Part shown: positions 23,388 to 35,519 of the stretch, one piece after another
Position numbering within the stretch: the first letter of the stretch is position 1
How the letters are laid out: each line of letters starts with the position of its first letter
DNA from: Quercus robur
Lineage: Eukaryota; Streptophyta; Magnoliopsida; Fagales; Fagaceae
Length of the DNA stretch: 64,000 bases
NCBI RefSeq assembly: GCF_932294415.1
Contig: NC_065536.1
Span: 38,625,854-38,689,853, forward strand
Reading direction: 5' to 3'
Made by a program: the position numbers and the translations under genes
Notes under the pieces: generated by a model
Seen by the model: the letters and a program-made list of their open reading frames with translations, nothing else
The model's database searches: none
Told to the model about the DNA's origin: nothing

Positions 23388-23525
23388 TATGTGTAAATAA
23401 TTGCATCTAAAGTTCAACAATAATTTATTATTGAAATTTTAAGGCATGCGCCCTTCACAAAGTCTCATTCTCATTTTTTCCAAAATCTCAGAAAAACTCT
23501 ATATATAATACATATAGTCTACAGA

Positions 23526-23948
23526 GCAAAATTTGCTAAACAGCATCTTTTTGGAAAAATATTAGCAAAAAAGCATGTGGATGAAACATTTTAGTAAGTT
23601 AGACTATTTTTTTTATTTTTTTATTTTTTTTAAGTGGAACTCAAGTCTATGAAACTCGAGTTCCATAATGTAACTCGAGCTTCCTAGACTCGAGTTCCAA
23701 GTGTGTAAAAATTATTCACAAGGAACTCGAGTTCTATTCAAATGGAACTCGAGTTTCCTAGACTCGAGTTCCACATATTTTTTTTTTGGTCCATGTCAAA
23801 CTTCACCCAAGAGGAAATTGAGTTTGAATGGGTTGGAACTCGAGTTTGTTAAACTCAAGTTCCAAAAACAGTCTAACTTACTAAAATGTTTCATCCGCAT
23901 GCTATGTACCAAAATTTTTTCTAAAAAGCTACTATTTGGCAAATTTTG
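23526..23948. mobile_element. inverted-repeat element packed with CTCGAG palindromes (copy 1)
   Basis: The outer arms, 23526-23605 and 23871-23948, are about 80-bp inverted repeats of each other (shared GATGAAACATTTTAGTAAGT and TTTTTGG/TTTTTAG blocks). Between them the core repeats words of the type GGAACTCGAGTT in both orientations at least six times. The plus-strand frame 23701-23952 only reflects these repeats. No transposase and no clear target duplication were seen. Confidence 0.65.
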
Positions 23949-24765
23949 TTGAGCATTTTTCCTTTAACGTTTTCTTTCGTCTCAATTTTGCCCTTGACAT
24001 AAATTAGAAAACCTCTTTACTATTCGTGAAAATCAACCATGTGTCCATATAACTACAAACCACTTTCTTTTCTTTTCTTTTTTTGTCATTTTCCAATTAC
24101 AACAAAGTTTAATGGGTCCCACTTTTTATTTTGATAGATGCAGTAGATTTTCAGTATATGTCGTCTACTTTATAATGATTGGTTTTTATCATTAAGTTAT
24201 GACACCAATTGGTTTTTTTGATGTAGATGGTATTTGAATTTTAGATATCTTATTTGACAATAAGAAATATTACCAGTTTAGCTAATTAAAACCCAAATTT
24301 AATGAATCGGCTTAACACTCACTGTTTTGTGCTTTTGATAGGTTTTCATGCCTTCAACCATTTGACGTTTCTCGCCTCAATTCAAAGATGTTTAATATTA
24401 CTTACACAATTATTTTATAACAAATTTCATTATTGTTAAAGGAGAAATGTTACAAAATATTTAGGTGAAACTACATTATTAGTCCCTGAAGTTTACTCTA
24501 TGTTTGCAATTGGTCCCTCAAATTTCAAATGAGTAGTATTAATCTTTCAAGTTTTAAAAATGAGTGGTATTAGTCCTTTTATTAATTGTTGTTAATTGAA
24601 TTGCTTACGTGGCTAATAAAAAATAATTACTTGACATTTTTTAATTGATGTGGCATTTTTTAATGAAAAATTAAAATATTAAAAAAAGAAAAATGTTTTT
24701 ACAAACGGACATGGCAACTTAGGTGTCTAATGACACATTAACTATTTAATTATAAGCTTGCCAAG

Positions 24766-24796
<31 letters not shown>

Positions 24797-24810
24797 ACCT
24801 CCATCCAAGG
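23949..24810. other. intergenic sequence
   Basis: No gene was recognised. It includes a stretch near 24470-24600 of repeated TTAGTCC/GGTCCCT-type wording that looks like dispersed repeat DNA, and a (TA)n run at about 24766-24793. Confidence 0.45.
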
Positions 24811-24993
24811 GAGTCAATACAGTACCGGAGGCTGTACCGGTTTAGCTAGCGGTACGATATATTTCGGATACCGGTCAATACCGGTGTATCGCTATTTTTT
24901 ATATTTATAAATAAATATAAAAGTTTACCATAAAACATTTCTTCAATTCAGAACTATATTAATCATGTTTTAGATTTTAGTATCAATTAAAAG

Positions 24994-25030
<37 letters not shown>

Positions 25031-25306
25031 TATAATAGAAAGCTTAAAAGTTACCATTGCATACTAAGAAAACAAATAATACTAATAAGTTAATGCAAAT
25101 AAGTTATCATTCTGGCCTAACAAAAATTCAAAAAAAAAAACTTCAAAAAAAAAAAAACCTTTTTCTGTACCGGCCGGTATTGCCCGAAATTGGCTGGTAT
25201 GGCCGGTACATGACCGGTACGGCTGGTATTTAAACCGGTACGAAATATTGATGTTTCGATATCGGTATACGAACCGGTACGGTACATACCGGCCGGTACG
25301 GCCGAT
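24811..25306. repeat. GTACCGG-rich repeat element
   Basis: Two blocks (24821-24893 and 25166-25306) are built from GTACCGG, CCGGTAC and CCGGCCGGTA words in both orientations, separated by an AT-rich centre with a (TA)n run at about 25010-25034. The blocks are roughly inverted to each other, as in a non-autonomous TIR element. Its right edge is the point where the copia 3' LTR is cut. The minus-strand open frames here are translations of the repeat. Confidence 0.5.
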
Positions 25307-25562
25307 AGCAGCACAACAAGTGTAGGCTTCAGTAGTAATATTCAATTAATATCCATAGCCTAGAACAATTTAATAATATATGAAAAATCATTACTCCCTG
25401 TCTTTGGTTCCTTAACCATTAACATGATTTTTCCTATAGAGGTGACATCACATGCCACATTTAAACAATGAAATATACCTATAAAAGTTATGAATGTGAA
25501 AATAAAATTTTATCATCAAATAAAATGCATAGTATTGTTTTTGAGGGCACATAATTCTAACA
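25307..25562 (-). repeat. truncated 3' LTR of the copia element
   Basis: Matches 32095-32351 almost base for base. On the minus strand it starts TGTTAGAATTATG just after the polypurine tract and stops abruptly at the junction with the GTACCGG repeat. Confidence 0.9.
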
Positions 25563-25574
25563 ATCTCCCACTTG
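25563..25574 (-). other. polypurine tract of the copia element
   Basis: On the minus strand, AAGTGGGAGAT lies directly before the LTR start TGTTAG, a standard copia arrangement. Confidence 0.8.
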
Positions 25575-28420
25575 CACTCAAAACCAATCATACGTGTATT
25601 TAATACCCATTGCTTCCAAATGTTTCTCAAACACCTTTTGAGACAATGCCTTTGTGAGTGGATCTGCAACATTATTGGCAGAGGCAATCTATGTTATCGC
25701 TACATCACCTCTTTGTGTAATATCACGTATCAAGTGATATTTACGTGCAATATGTTTTGTCCTTTGATGAGCCCTTGGTTCTACTGCATTTGCAATAGCC
25801 CCACTATTGTCACAATAGATAGTAATGGGTGACTCAATAGAAGGAACAACTTCAAGTTCTTGAATGAACTTGCGAATCCACACAGCTTCCTTTGCAGCTT
25901 CACTTGCAGCTATATACTCTGCTTCTGTAGTAGAGTCTGTAGTAGTATCTTGCTTGCAACTTCTCCAACTTATTGCTCCCTTGCCAAGAGTGACACAAAT
26001 CCAGAAATTGATTTTCTATCATCAATATTAGATTGAAAATCAGAATTTGTATACCCTTGGACAGTCAAATCCTCACCACCAAACACTAAGAAATAATGTT
26101 TGGTCCTATTTAAATATTTGAGGATATGTTTCACTGCTGTCCAATGCTCAGAACCTGGATTGGATTGATATCTACTCACAATGCTCACTGCATAATAAAT
26201 GTCTGGCCTAGTGCAAAGCATTGCGTACATGAGACTTCCTACAGCCGAAGCATAAGGACAATTTCTCATTTTCTCTCTCTCTTCTTGTGTTTTAGGACAC
26301 ATTTGATTAGAGAGATGAACTCCATGTCTAAAAGTTGAAAAACCTTTCTTGGAATCTTGCATGCTAAACCTAGCCAATATCTTGTCAATATAATTGACTT
26401 GTGAAAGTCCCAATAACCTTTTCTTTCGGTCTCTAAACAATTTGATTCCGAGTATATAGGATGCTTCACCAAGATCTTTCATTGCAAAGTGACTAGATAA
26501 CCATATTTTTATAGATGACATTGCTCCTACATCATTGCCAATGAGTAGTATGTCATCTACATAAAGAACTAAAAATGTAATAGTGCTCCCACTAACCTTT
26601 TTGTAAACACAGGGTTCATCCATATTTTTTGAGAAACCAAACGATTTGATTGCCTCATCAAAACGAATGTTCCAACTGCGTGATGCTTGCTTTAGGCCGT
26701 ATATAGATCTCATCAACTTGCACACTTTTGATTCTTGACCATGAGATATGAAACCTTCTGGTTGGTCCATAAAAATTTCTTCTCGAATGTGTCCATTCAA
26801 GAAAGCTGTTTTAACATCCATTTGCCATATCTCATAATCATAATGTGCAACAATTGACAATAGAATCCTTATGGACTTTAGCATGGCTACTGGCGAAAAA
26901 GTTTCCTCATAATCAATTCCAACCTTTTGATTATACCCTTTTGCCACTAGCCTAGCTTTATAGGTCTCCACCTTACCATTAGGTCCTATCTTCCTTTTGT
27001 AGACCCATTCACAACCAATAGGCTTAATACCTTCTGGTTTGTCTACTAAGGTCCATACCTCGTTGGTATACATTGAGTCCATCTCTGATTCCATGGCCCT
27101 TTTCCAATTCTCAACATCCTTATCAGTCATTGCTTCTTGATAAGTAAAAGGATCATTATCATGCTCCTCTGACTCCATTAGATAAATCTCATTTAACAAA
27201 GTGAGTCTAACTGGAGGCCTGATAGTCCTTTTACTACATCGAGTCTCTTGTATTTTGCTTGGTTCAGTAGGCACTATTACTTGCTCTTCATTATTCTCAT
27301 TCAAGTCTGCCATTGGGTTATCAGTTTGTTCATCAAGAGAAACTTTTGCTCTACTTTCATTTAAGCTATAATCTTCCTCAAGAAAAATAGCATTCCTGCT
27401 CACAAACACTTTTTGCTCACTAGGATTGTAAAAATAGAAACCAGTAGACATTTTGGGATAGCCAACAAATAAACATCTATCACTCCTAAGTCCTAGCTTA
27501 TCCATATTAGACTTTCTAACATGTGTTGGACAACCCCATATCTTTAAGTGATTTAGACTTGGTTTCTTACCAGTCCATAACTCATATGGGGTATTAGGAA
27601 CTGATTTGGTAGGGACTCTATTTAATAGATAAACAGCAGTCTCCAAAACATAACCCCAAAATGAAATTGGCAACTCTGACATGCTCATCATAGAACGAAC
27701 CATATCTAATAAGGTTCTATTTCTTCTTTCAGCTACACCATTATGTTGAGGTGTGGCAGGGGGAGTCAATTGAGAAATAATCCCATTTTCTTTTAGATAT
27801 TCCTTAAATTGATCCAAGAGGTATTCTCCTCCTCTATCAAAGTGAAGAACTTTTATGCATTTTCCATCTTGTTTCTCAACCTCATTACGAAATTCATTGA
27901 ACTTTTCAAAGGATTCAAATTTATGTTTCATTAGGTACAAATAACCATACCTAGAATAATCATCAATAAAAGTAATGAAGTAATAGAAACCACCTCTTGC
28001 CATGTGATTCATAAGACCACAAACATCAGTGGCTCTAGCTCCCTTTCCTGTAAAGGGACTTTTGGTCATTTTCCCTTGTAAGCAAGGCTCACAAATTGGA
28101 TAAGGCTCTACCTTCAAAAGATTCAATGGCCCATCCCTTACCAATCTATTGATTCGGTCAATATTGATATGACCAATCCTTAAGTGCCACAAATAGGTAG
28201 GATTAACATCTCTTTTTCTTTTAAGAGATAACACACTGGCAGCAATATCATTCTCAACACAATTAATAGAATTATCAATAGAACTCAAAAAATAAAGACC
28301 ATCTTGTAAAATGCCAGAAGTTACAAATTTATTATTAAACTTAACAAGAAGTTTAGAAGTAAAAAGAAATGAATATTCTGAACAACCAAGTTTTGAAACT
28401 GAAACTAAATTTCTTCGCAC
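25575..28420 (-). pseudogene. pol: copia pol: integrase, reverse transcriptase, RNase H
   Basis: A long frame of 816 codons (28420-25970). Integrase: [12 protein letters not shown] with CEPCLQGK (zinc site), then [20 protein letters not shown] and [11 protein letters not shown], which hold the D, D and E. The segment between the zinc site and the first Asp looks about 10 residues short. [46 protein letters not shown] and the catalytic [10 protein letters not shown], all intact. RNase H begins near 26060 ([10 protein letters not shown]), but a frameshift near 25975 diverts it; the remaining part (TIYCDNSGAIANA, RTKHIARKYH) lies in the frame of 25883-25689 and the tail in yet another. An in-frame TAA at 28421-28423 separates it from protease. 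Confidence 0.9.
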
Positions 28421-29534
28421 TTATGGCACATATAAGCAATCTTCTAAAACAAGAGTTCTACTAGAAGATAATTCTAAATAAAAGGTTCCAATGGCAGTGG
28501 CTGCAACAGTTGCACCAGTCCCCATCTTTAGGATCACCTCCCTTTCATTTAGCCTTCGGGTCTCCTTGAACCCTTGCAACACATTGCAAATGTGTGAGAT
28601 TGTACTAGAATCTACACACCAAGAATCAAATAGACCATCCATTAAATTTGTTTCAATAACGAGCAAATTAGGCATACCTTCTATAGGTTTGTCATTCTTC
28701 AGAGAAGCAAAATAATGGCGACAATTTCTCTTCCAATGACCAGGCTTACCGCAATGGAAACAATTTCCTTTTGCTTTCTTTTTCTCAGTGTCCTTATTCA
28801 CTTGTCACCTTAAGCCTTATTGAATGACTGAGACCCTTTTCTCTTAAAGTTCTTACCCTTAGGCTTCAACTTAAGAGAAGTATTAGACTTTTCAGCCAAC
28901 ATTACAATAGGCTTTTCTTTCTTGATGAGATCCTCAGCTGCTTTCAACATATTGAGCAGCTCTGACAATGTCACTACCATCTTATTCATGTTATAGTTCA
29001 TGATAAACTTATTAAAAGAATCAGGTAAAGATGCTAGGATCGCATCAACTTGGGTCTCACTATCAATTTTTGCACCAAGCATATCCAGTTCATTGATGAA
29101 AGAAATCATCTTCAGGACATGTTCCCGAACTGGAGTTCCTTCCGCCATTTTGGTGGACATGAGATTTTTCATAGTAGTTTGCCGTGCACTTCTGCTTTGT
29201 TCTCCAAACATCTCTTTGAGGTGCAGCATCATATCTTGTGCTGTAACTAGGCCTTGGCATTGTTTTTGCAACACATTGGTCATAGAGGCCATTATGTAGC
29301 ATTTAGCCATTTCATCAGCCTCATGCCACTTATGTAGCATTTAGCCATTTCATCAGCATCTCTTTGTGCCTCAGTGGCATCAGCTAAAGCAAGTTCTGGT
29401 GCCTCAGTATTAAGGACATGAGCTATCTTATCAGCAGTGAGAACAATGATTAGGTTCATTTTCCAATCTACATAATTTGGTCCAGACAATCGATTTTCAT
29501 CCAAAATCTTAGCTAAGGGATTAAAATTGGTCAT
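28421..29534 (-). pseudogene. gag: copia gag and protease region, broken
   Basis: The start at 29534 (MTNFNPLAKILDENRLSGPN) is typical of copia gag. The frame is broken at 29293-29357 by a 38-bp tandem duplication. It resumes as 29340-28810 with the UBN2-type gag core and a Lys-rich tail. After another shift near 28805 the frame 28801-28421 carries the zinc knuckle CFHCGKPGHWKRNC, and then the protease site, where the usual Asp-Ser-Gly/Thr reads VDSS. The products would form virus-like particles and process the polyprotein; here the frame breaks rule this out. Confidence 0.88.
29293..29357 (-). repeat. 38-bp tandem duplication inside copia gag
   Basis: The 27-bp block 29293-29319 recurs at 29331-29357 with 11 bases between, giving a period of 38. 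Because 38 is not a multiple of three, it shifts the gag frame. Confidence 0.85.
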
Positions 29535-30337
29535 AATGAATCTGCAAAATGATATAAAATAATATTTTCACATACATATATCCATCATATTCAGGTTTTT
29601 GAATAACTAATGGTACCTCCCACAAGAACAAAATATCATAGATTCTCAGAACAGAATATAACAATTATATTCATAAATAGTTCGAAGTGGGCATTGGGAA
29701 CCCTTACCTTGCGTGCTCCAATAATTTTTTTTTGAAATATACTGTGCACACCATATAAAGGCAAATAGATACTATTCATCATAATTTCATCTCATGTTTC
29801 TAATATTATTTAATTTATCTATGACTCCCGATTTACTTTTGGCCTCCAAATCAAACATGTTTTACACTATTTTAGTGGTCATGTTTATTTGGATAAGTGC
29901 AAACCATTATCTGAGTGTGATATATGTACTAGTATGATTATGTTGCTATTTTAGCCACACTCCCACCAGTCATACACACACCTGTCTTCCCAAGAAGTAA
30001 ACAAGAGGAACTACTAAACCAAAATCAAGTCTATCCTTTTGGCTTCAACAAAATTTTAATTTAATAGAACCTTTATTCACCGACAATGGAGGGCCATAGG
30101 AATTATTCTATAAAATAATCCTATTTAGCACTTAATATATATCAGTATTGGGATGCAACTGTAAAGTGAGTCAATGTATTAAATATCATACTTTATGTAT
30201 CTTACACAACTCCCACCAATTGAGATTCAATACCTCTCTACGGTAATACCCAAGTTTTTTATCAACATACAAAAAAAAAAAAAAAAAGAGTCCATGAACC
30301 AAAATATATCAACATGGGTTACAGAGATAAGCATATA

Positions 30338-30533
30338 TACACGAAACCATATATGACAATCTATAAAGCAATTATAGCACTACATATACACGAAACCATA
30401 TCTGACAATCTATAAAACAATTATAGCACTACATATACACGAAACCATATCTGACAATCTATAAAACAATTGTAGCACTACATTTACACGAAACCATATT
30501 TGACAATCTATAAAACAATTATAGCACTACGTA
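30338..30533. repeat. 49-bp tandem repeat, four copies
   Basis: Units start at 30338, 30387, 30436 and 30485, each opening TACACGAAACCATAT and closing AGCACTAC. They differ by only a few bases. Confidence 0.88.
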
Positions 30534-30863
30534 GCCAAGATTAGATGCAAGATACATGCCACTTCAGCAAGATATATGTCAAATATAATCAAGAATGTCG
30601 AAAACAAATCAGAACCAAACAATCAACATATATCACATATATATCAATCACAGCACAGATTTTTGTTGTTCTCCACTCCTCCGAATATAAAACAATTATA
30701 GCACTACGTAGCCAAGATTAGATGCAAGATACATGCCACTTCAGCAAGATATATGTCAAATATAATCAAGAATGTCGAAAACAAATCAGAACCAAACAAT
30801 CAACATATATCACATATATATCAATCACGGCACAGATTTTTGTTGTTCTCCACTCCTCCGAAT
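30510..30863. repeat. 177-bp tandem duplication
   Basis: 30510-30686 is repeated at 30687-30863, starting ATAAAACAATTATAGCACTA. The copies are almost identical. The first copy overlaps the last 49-bp unit. Confidence 0.88.
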
Positions 30864-30985
30864 AAAAACAATTAACAATTCACATATATATATATATATA
30901 TATATATCACAGCATATAGAAAATAAATTTCGGCAAACAAACTGATATTAAATAACAATTTAAAATCCATAATTTATTGTGGTTT

Positions 30986-30997
30986 GCTCTGATACCA
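30986..30997 (-). other. primer-binding site (initiator tRNA-Met)
   Basis: TGGTATCAGAGC on the minus strand, one base after the LTR end, is the standard copia primer site complementary to the 3' end of initiator tRNA-Met. Confidence 0.92.
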
Positions 30998-30998
30998 C

Positions 30999-32351
30999 TG
31001 ATGACTATTGTGGAAGCAATATAAAACAAAAAAAAAAAAAAAAAAAATCATATTTTCATTTAAAGATCGTTGTACCACACAACCATGGATTTTAAATGGA
31101 ACAAAAATTGCGTACCTCTCTTAGCAACCCAAGCGTGTTGCCTCGCAAGATATTCACATCTCTCTCTCTCTATTTCTTTTGATTTTCAGAAGACTACAAT
31201 ATCACATAACAGTTTTGATGGCCAACCACTAAATATGATATTATAAAATCTTATTTTATAGTAGACTTCTAAAACCCTAGAGAGAGATTGGACGTGGGAT
31301 CCTTAGGGATCATAATCTTCAGCCGTAGGATTTTATCAATAACCTTTTGAACTTTATTGACTTATCTTGAAACACTTTCCAAAAATATTTCTTAATTTTC
31401 TCAACCATATTAAGAAAATATCTGAACTTCTACATATTGCAATAATGTCCATCAACACATTGCAATTGACCCCTGAAGATTAGAGAATTACAAATGAGGT
31501 CCCATTTCATACAATTTTATATCTATGTCCTTCCACCATACTATATTCCCACAAGCCACTAGGAGTGGATAAATATCATTGTCATGTCCCTAGCTTATGT
31601 GACCCTTAATTTCTTGATTTCATAATTTCTATTCGACTCCAAAATATCTTTTAAAAACTCTTTAAATATATATACAATAATATATATATGAAAAAACATT
31701 TTTGAAAAATGTCACCGGCCGGTTTTGTTTTGAGTCCAACTTCAATATGAAAATCAACTGAATATACTATCTTTTTTAGAGACTGGTGGATTCATTGTTG
31801 AGTATTTATATTTTACTCATTACACACATAACCCAACGTGTCTGTATATAGCCTTTAAAATTGACATCACCAGTTGACATTGTCAAAGTTATGTGCATAA
31901 TAAATAAATATACACAAACCCCTCATGTTTGAGAACAATAGAAAAATTGTGATAGAACAACCTTTTAATTAACAATGATCACTCCATAAGGTGTCCTTGA
32001 TCGGATCCAATTCAGTGTATGTACTTGTTACATTACACCCACTTGTTTGCTTAAAGTCACTACTTCAATGATGAAGTAAATCATCTTATCATATAGCAGC
32101 ACAACAAGTGTAGGCTTCAATGGTAATATTCAATTAATATCCACAGCCTTGAATAATTTAATAATATATGAAAAATCATTACTCCCTGTCTTTGGTTCCT
32201 TAACCATTAGCATGATTTTTCCTACAGAGGTGACATCACATGCCACATTTAAACAATGAAATATACCTATAAAAGTTATGAATGTGAAAATAAAATTTTA
32301 TCATCAAATAAAAATGCATGGTATTGTTTTTGAGGGCACATAATTCTAACA
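30999..32351 (-). repeat. 5' LTR of the copia element
   Basis: A 1353-bp LTR running TGTTAGAATTATG to GTCATCA on the minus strand. Its first 256 bp are repeated as the truncated 3' LTR at 25307-25562. It carries the promoter region of the element; no single TATA box stands out among several AT-rich candidates. Confidence 0.88.
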
Positions 32352-33115
32352 ATATATATATAACCTACTTCTTATGTCCTTTTATATGAAACAACAACCC
32401 TAGCCTCCACTCCTTTATCTTTTCTATTGGTTTTATTTATTTTTTTTCTACCTCAAACTCAGTGTTTTTGCTATAAAACCAAATTCTAACTTCTTTTAAC
32501 AAAAATTGAAAAAGAAATGTTGAATTCTACATTATTTTTAAGAGCATTCAAGGTGGTGAAGATACAACTTTCCAAGTACATTGTTATATTTTTAACACTT
32601 TTACATTAATTTATTTTTAAAAATCAAATTACTTATTTAAAATTTATGTATTTATATTTAATCTATTAGTTTGATTGTTATTTAATAAGGAATTGATTAT
32701 TTTGTTTTATTTTATTTTAATGATATGAAATATATACTTATTGTCAATTGAGATTATGGAGAAATATAATAATTCCATACTTCCATTAATATATAATCAT
32801 TACTTTTATTTTATTATTAATATCAATAAATATTTTTTAGATTAATTTCACTTTCAATCTTGCTCCCCTAAATTTAAATCTTGGCTCCACCATTAATCAT
32901 ATAACACAAGTTTTTAACTCTTGTCATTCTCAATGCAAAGATTTGTGGTTATGCTTATTCTTTGTTAAAAATATATAATTTACTTGAGAAACTATATGAA
33001 CTATTGATAATTCATAAATGCAAAAAAGATTGATAAAAACAAATAAAAATTGCTGATATTCATAAATGAAAAAAAAAATGACTTGATCATATTGTTATTG
33101 AAAAGATAAAAATTG
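32352..33115. other. AT-rich intergenic sequence
   Basis: No gene was recognised. GAGCATTCAAGGTGGTG near 32543 resembles one end of a MITE, but no partner end was found. Confidence 0.4.
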
Positions 33116-33540
33116 CACTACAAAAAAAAGGGTCTAAAGCTGCGTTTGAAAAATGCAGCTTAAGACCCCAAAAACGCGGCCTAATGTCCGCAGCTCAAAG
33201 CCTATAGCCGCGTTTTTTGAAAACGCGGCTAAAACCGGACCTGGAGCCGCGTTTTCTAACCGTGGCTATAGGATTCGACCTATAGCCGCGTTTACTAAAA
33301 ACGCGGCTCCAGGACAGCTTCGAGCTGCGTTTCAAACGCGGCTATAGGTATTCCAAACAAGCTGAATACGACGTCTGTAGCCGCGTTTGAAACGCAGCTG
33401 AAACGGAACCTATAGCGGTGCTTCTAAGAAACGCGGCTATAGACCCAGCGGGAGCGGCGTTTCAAACGCGGCTATAGCTATTTACCAGCAACATTGATCA
33501 CGCTATAGCCGCGTTTTAAAAAACGCGGCTATAGGTTTTT
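33116..33540 (+). mobile_element. terminal region of a CACTA-like (En/Spm) transposon with subterminal repeats
   Basis: Begins with CACTACAAAAAAAAG, the classic CACTA terminus. The next 400 bp are packed with repeats of the type CGCGGCTATAGG or AAACGCGGCT, alternating in orientation (33145-33535), like the transposase-binding subterminal repeats of CACTA elements. No matching opposite end (TTTGTAGTG) was found within the window, so this is a solo or degraded end. The 64-aa frame at 33153 is a translation of the repeats. Confidence 0.6.
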
Positions 33541-35519
33541 TTTTTTTTTTTTTTTAAATTTTTTTTTCTCCGCTTTCTGAACTTCCTGCTATACACACAA
33601 CTCCCTTCTTTCACAACTTATTACATCCCAAGAATCACATATTCCATAAACATCACAAGGGAATTAAACAACTTCCATTCCTACATCACAAGTTCCATAT
33701 ACATCAAACAGAAAATAAACAAGTTCCATAAACGTCATTACATCACAAGGGAATTAAACGATCACCCATTCCTACATCACAAGTTCCATAAACATCACAA
33801 GGGATCTAAACAACTTCCCATTCCTACATCACAAGTTCCATATAAGCTAATAGTAAATGCAAAACAATACACATGGTATATAATTAGGTAGAATAGACAC
33901 TTGAAACGACCACAGCTTTTAGTTTTTTTTTTTTTTTTTTTGAGAAAACCATAGCTTTTTAGTTTTCGGAACCAACTGTTATTATAAAGTATATTGTATT
34001 TTCCAGTGAAATAGATTAGTTGATTGTTTTAATAACTAAATCAATATTTTTAATGAAATTATTATAGTTTATGTAGAGCTTTTATTCAGATTTAAAAAAT
34101 TGGAGACGTTATAAAAAAATTAACAAAAATAATGCCATCATCATAGTTAGTAAAATATGTTTCATATATAGTACAATAAACATACGGATGCGTATAGTTC
34201 AGTATATTTCAAGAAAAGTACGTTTCAAAAATACAGTATAAAATTACGGAAATGAAAAAGAACAACATATGTATATAATACGTCTATTTTTAAAATTTTC
34301 GTGATAAAAGATACAGATTCATTTTCAAATAACATAACATTGATAAATAATATAATATAATATAATACAATTTTTTATAGAATATTAGAATCATATATAA
34401 ACTAATTTCATATGATTTTATTCCAAATTCATTGAACATATTCATATTATAACTAAACTAAGAATATGAAAAAGTATATTTATTAAATTAGTATATAACA
34501 TAATATAATAAACTTGTCTACTTTTCTTGGGCCCGTATTTATCCATAATATAACGGGTTTGAAGTTTTTTACTATTCCAATTAGAGTATGGTTTGAAACA
34601 TTTAAATATTTTTTACTACTACCAAAAATATTGTATATTAAACTAAATATTCAATAGAATATAATATTAGTTCATAAGAGGAGGAAACATATAATAGGTG
34701 TTGGGTTATAGATTGACCCCGATTAATTAATTCAATTACCCAAGTTGATTGATTAGGTCAAATTTACGTGCAAATCGTGAAGGCACCAACAAATCACCAA
34801 AAAAACTAAGTGTAGTGAAAAATAAATAGACACAATAATTTGTTGACGAATGAGGAAAACCTTTCACAAATCAAAAACCCCTACTGGGTGACTTCTTCCT
34901 ATTTGCATGGATCTCAATATGTGTCTAACTTCCAAGCAACTGATTAATTGCTGTTGGATGCAAAATTCTTCATTTAAAATCACGTTAAACATCTAAAAGC
35001 ACTTGATTACAAAACTTTAAGATACAAAGAACGCAGTAGCTTCTCACAGAGTGTATCATTCATTATTTGAGTCTCTATATCTTTGATGACTTTAAAATAA
35101 CGCTTTTATATGGTCTAGAGGTTTAGTAAATGAAACCCTAGCAATCCAAGTCATCATGAGCCGAAATTCAGATATGAGAATTCTGAAATTGCAGAGCTTG
35201 ATAGATTGAAAGGTGTCGATCTTATGTCAAGAACCCTTCATTAAGTCTCGATAGATACTCATATTGAGCTAGTGTCAAGACTAGTGTCGGATTTCATTGA
35301 ATAAGTTTTTCTTCACTTATTTCTTAGTTCAACCTTCATGACTTTAATGATACCATTTGTAGTGTAAATTTTACATACTTCTTGATACATCAAACCCAAC
35401 TTAGATCTACCCAATTACAAGTAAAGTGCATTTTGTCAAAAGATAAGCCAATACATAGAAAATATGACCTCTAATGTTAGGTAACTATAATAATAGATAA
35501 AGAGTAAAGTTATAAACTT
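33541..35519. other. intergenic sequence, possibly internal DNA of the CACTA-like element
   Basis: 33620-33850 holds imperfect tandem repeats of a CTACATCACAAGTTCCAT-type unit. From 33860 it is AT-rich with no coding region. 34695-35000 reads like old repeat DNA without a recognisable domain. Confidence 0.45.

Larger units (their letters stand above)
29535..30985 (-). other. copia leader between primer site and gag
   Basis: An untranslated leader of about 1.45 kb, unusually repeat-rich: four 49-bp units (30338-30533) and two 177-bp units (30510-30863), plus a (TA)n run near 30883-30907. No reading frame with family features was found. Confidence 0.7.
25307..32351 (-). mobile_element. Ty1/copia LTR retrotransposon, 3'-truncated
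   Basis: A minus-strand element of about 7.0 kb: 5' LTR (32351-30999), primer site complementary to initiator tRNA-Met, a repeat-rich leader, gag-pol in the copia order gag, protease, integrase, RT, RNase H, polypurine tract, and the first 256 bp of the 3' LTR. The rest of the 3' LTR is missing at 25306, so no target duplication can be tested. The gag wording (UBN2-type, CYIMASMTNVLQ) and tRNA-Met primer suggest the Tork/Angela group. Frameshifts, stops and a 38-bp duplication make it defective. Confidence 0.92.

Noticed and set aside
25082..25345. Minus-strand frames with repeated YRTGRY-type wording
   Set aside because: Direct translation of GTACCGG repeats; not a protein repeat.
30338..30533. 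Possible CRISPR array
   Set aside because: Units are contiguous 49-bp tandem repeats without unique spacers and lie in a plant retrotransposon leader.
33153..33347. 64-aa frame rich in Ala and Arg
   Set aside because: Translation of CACTA subterminal repeats.
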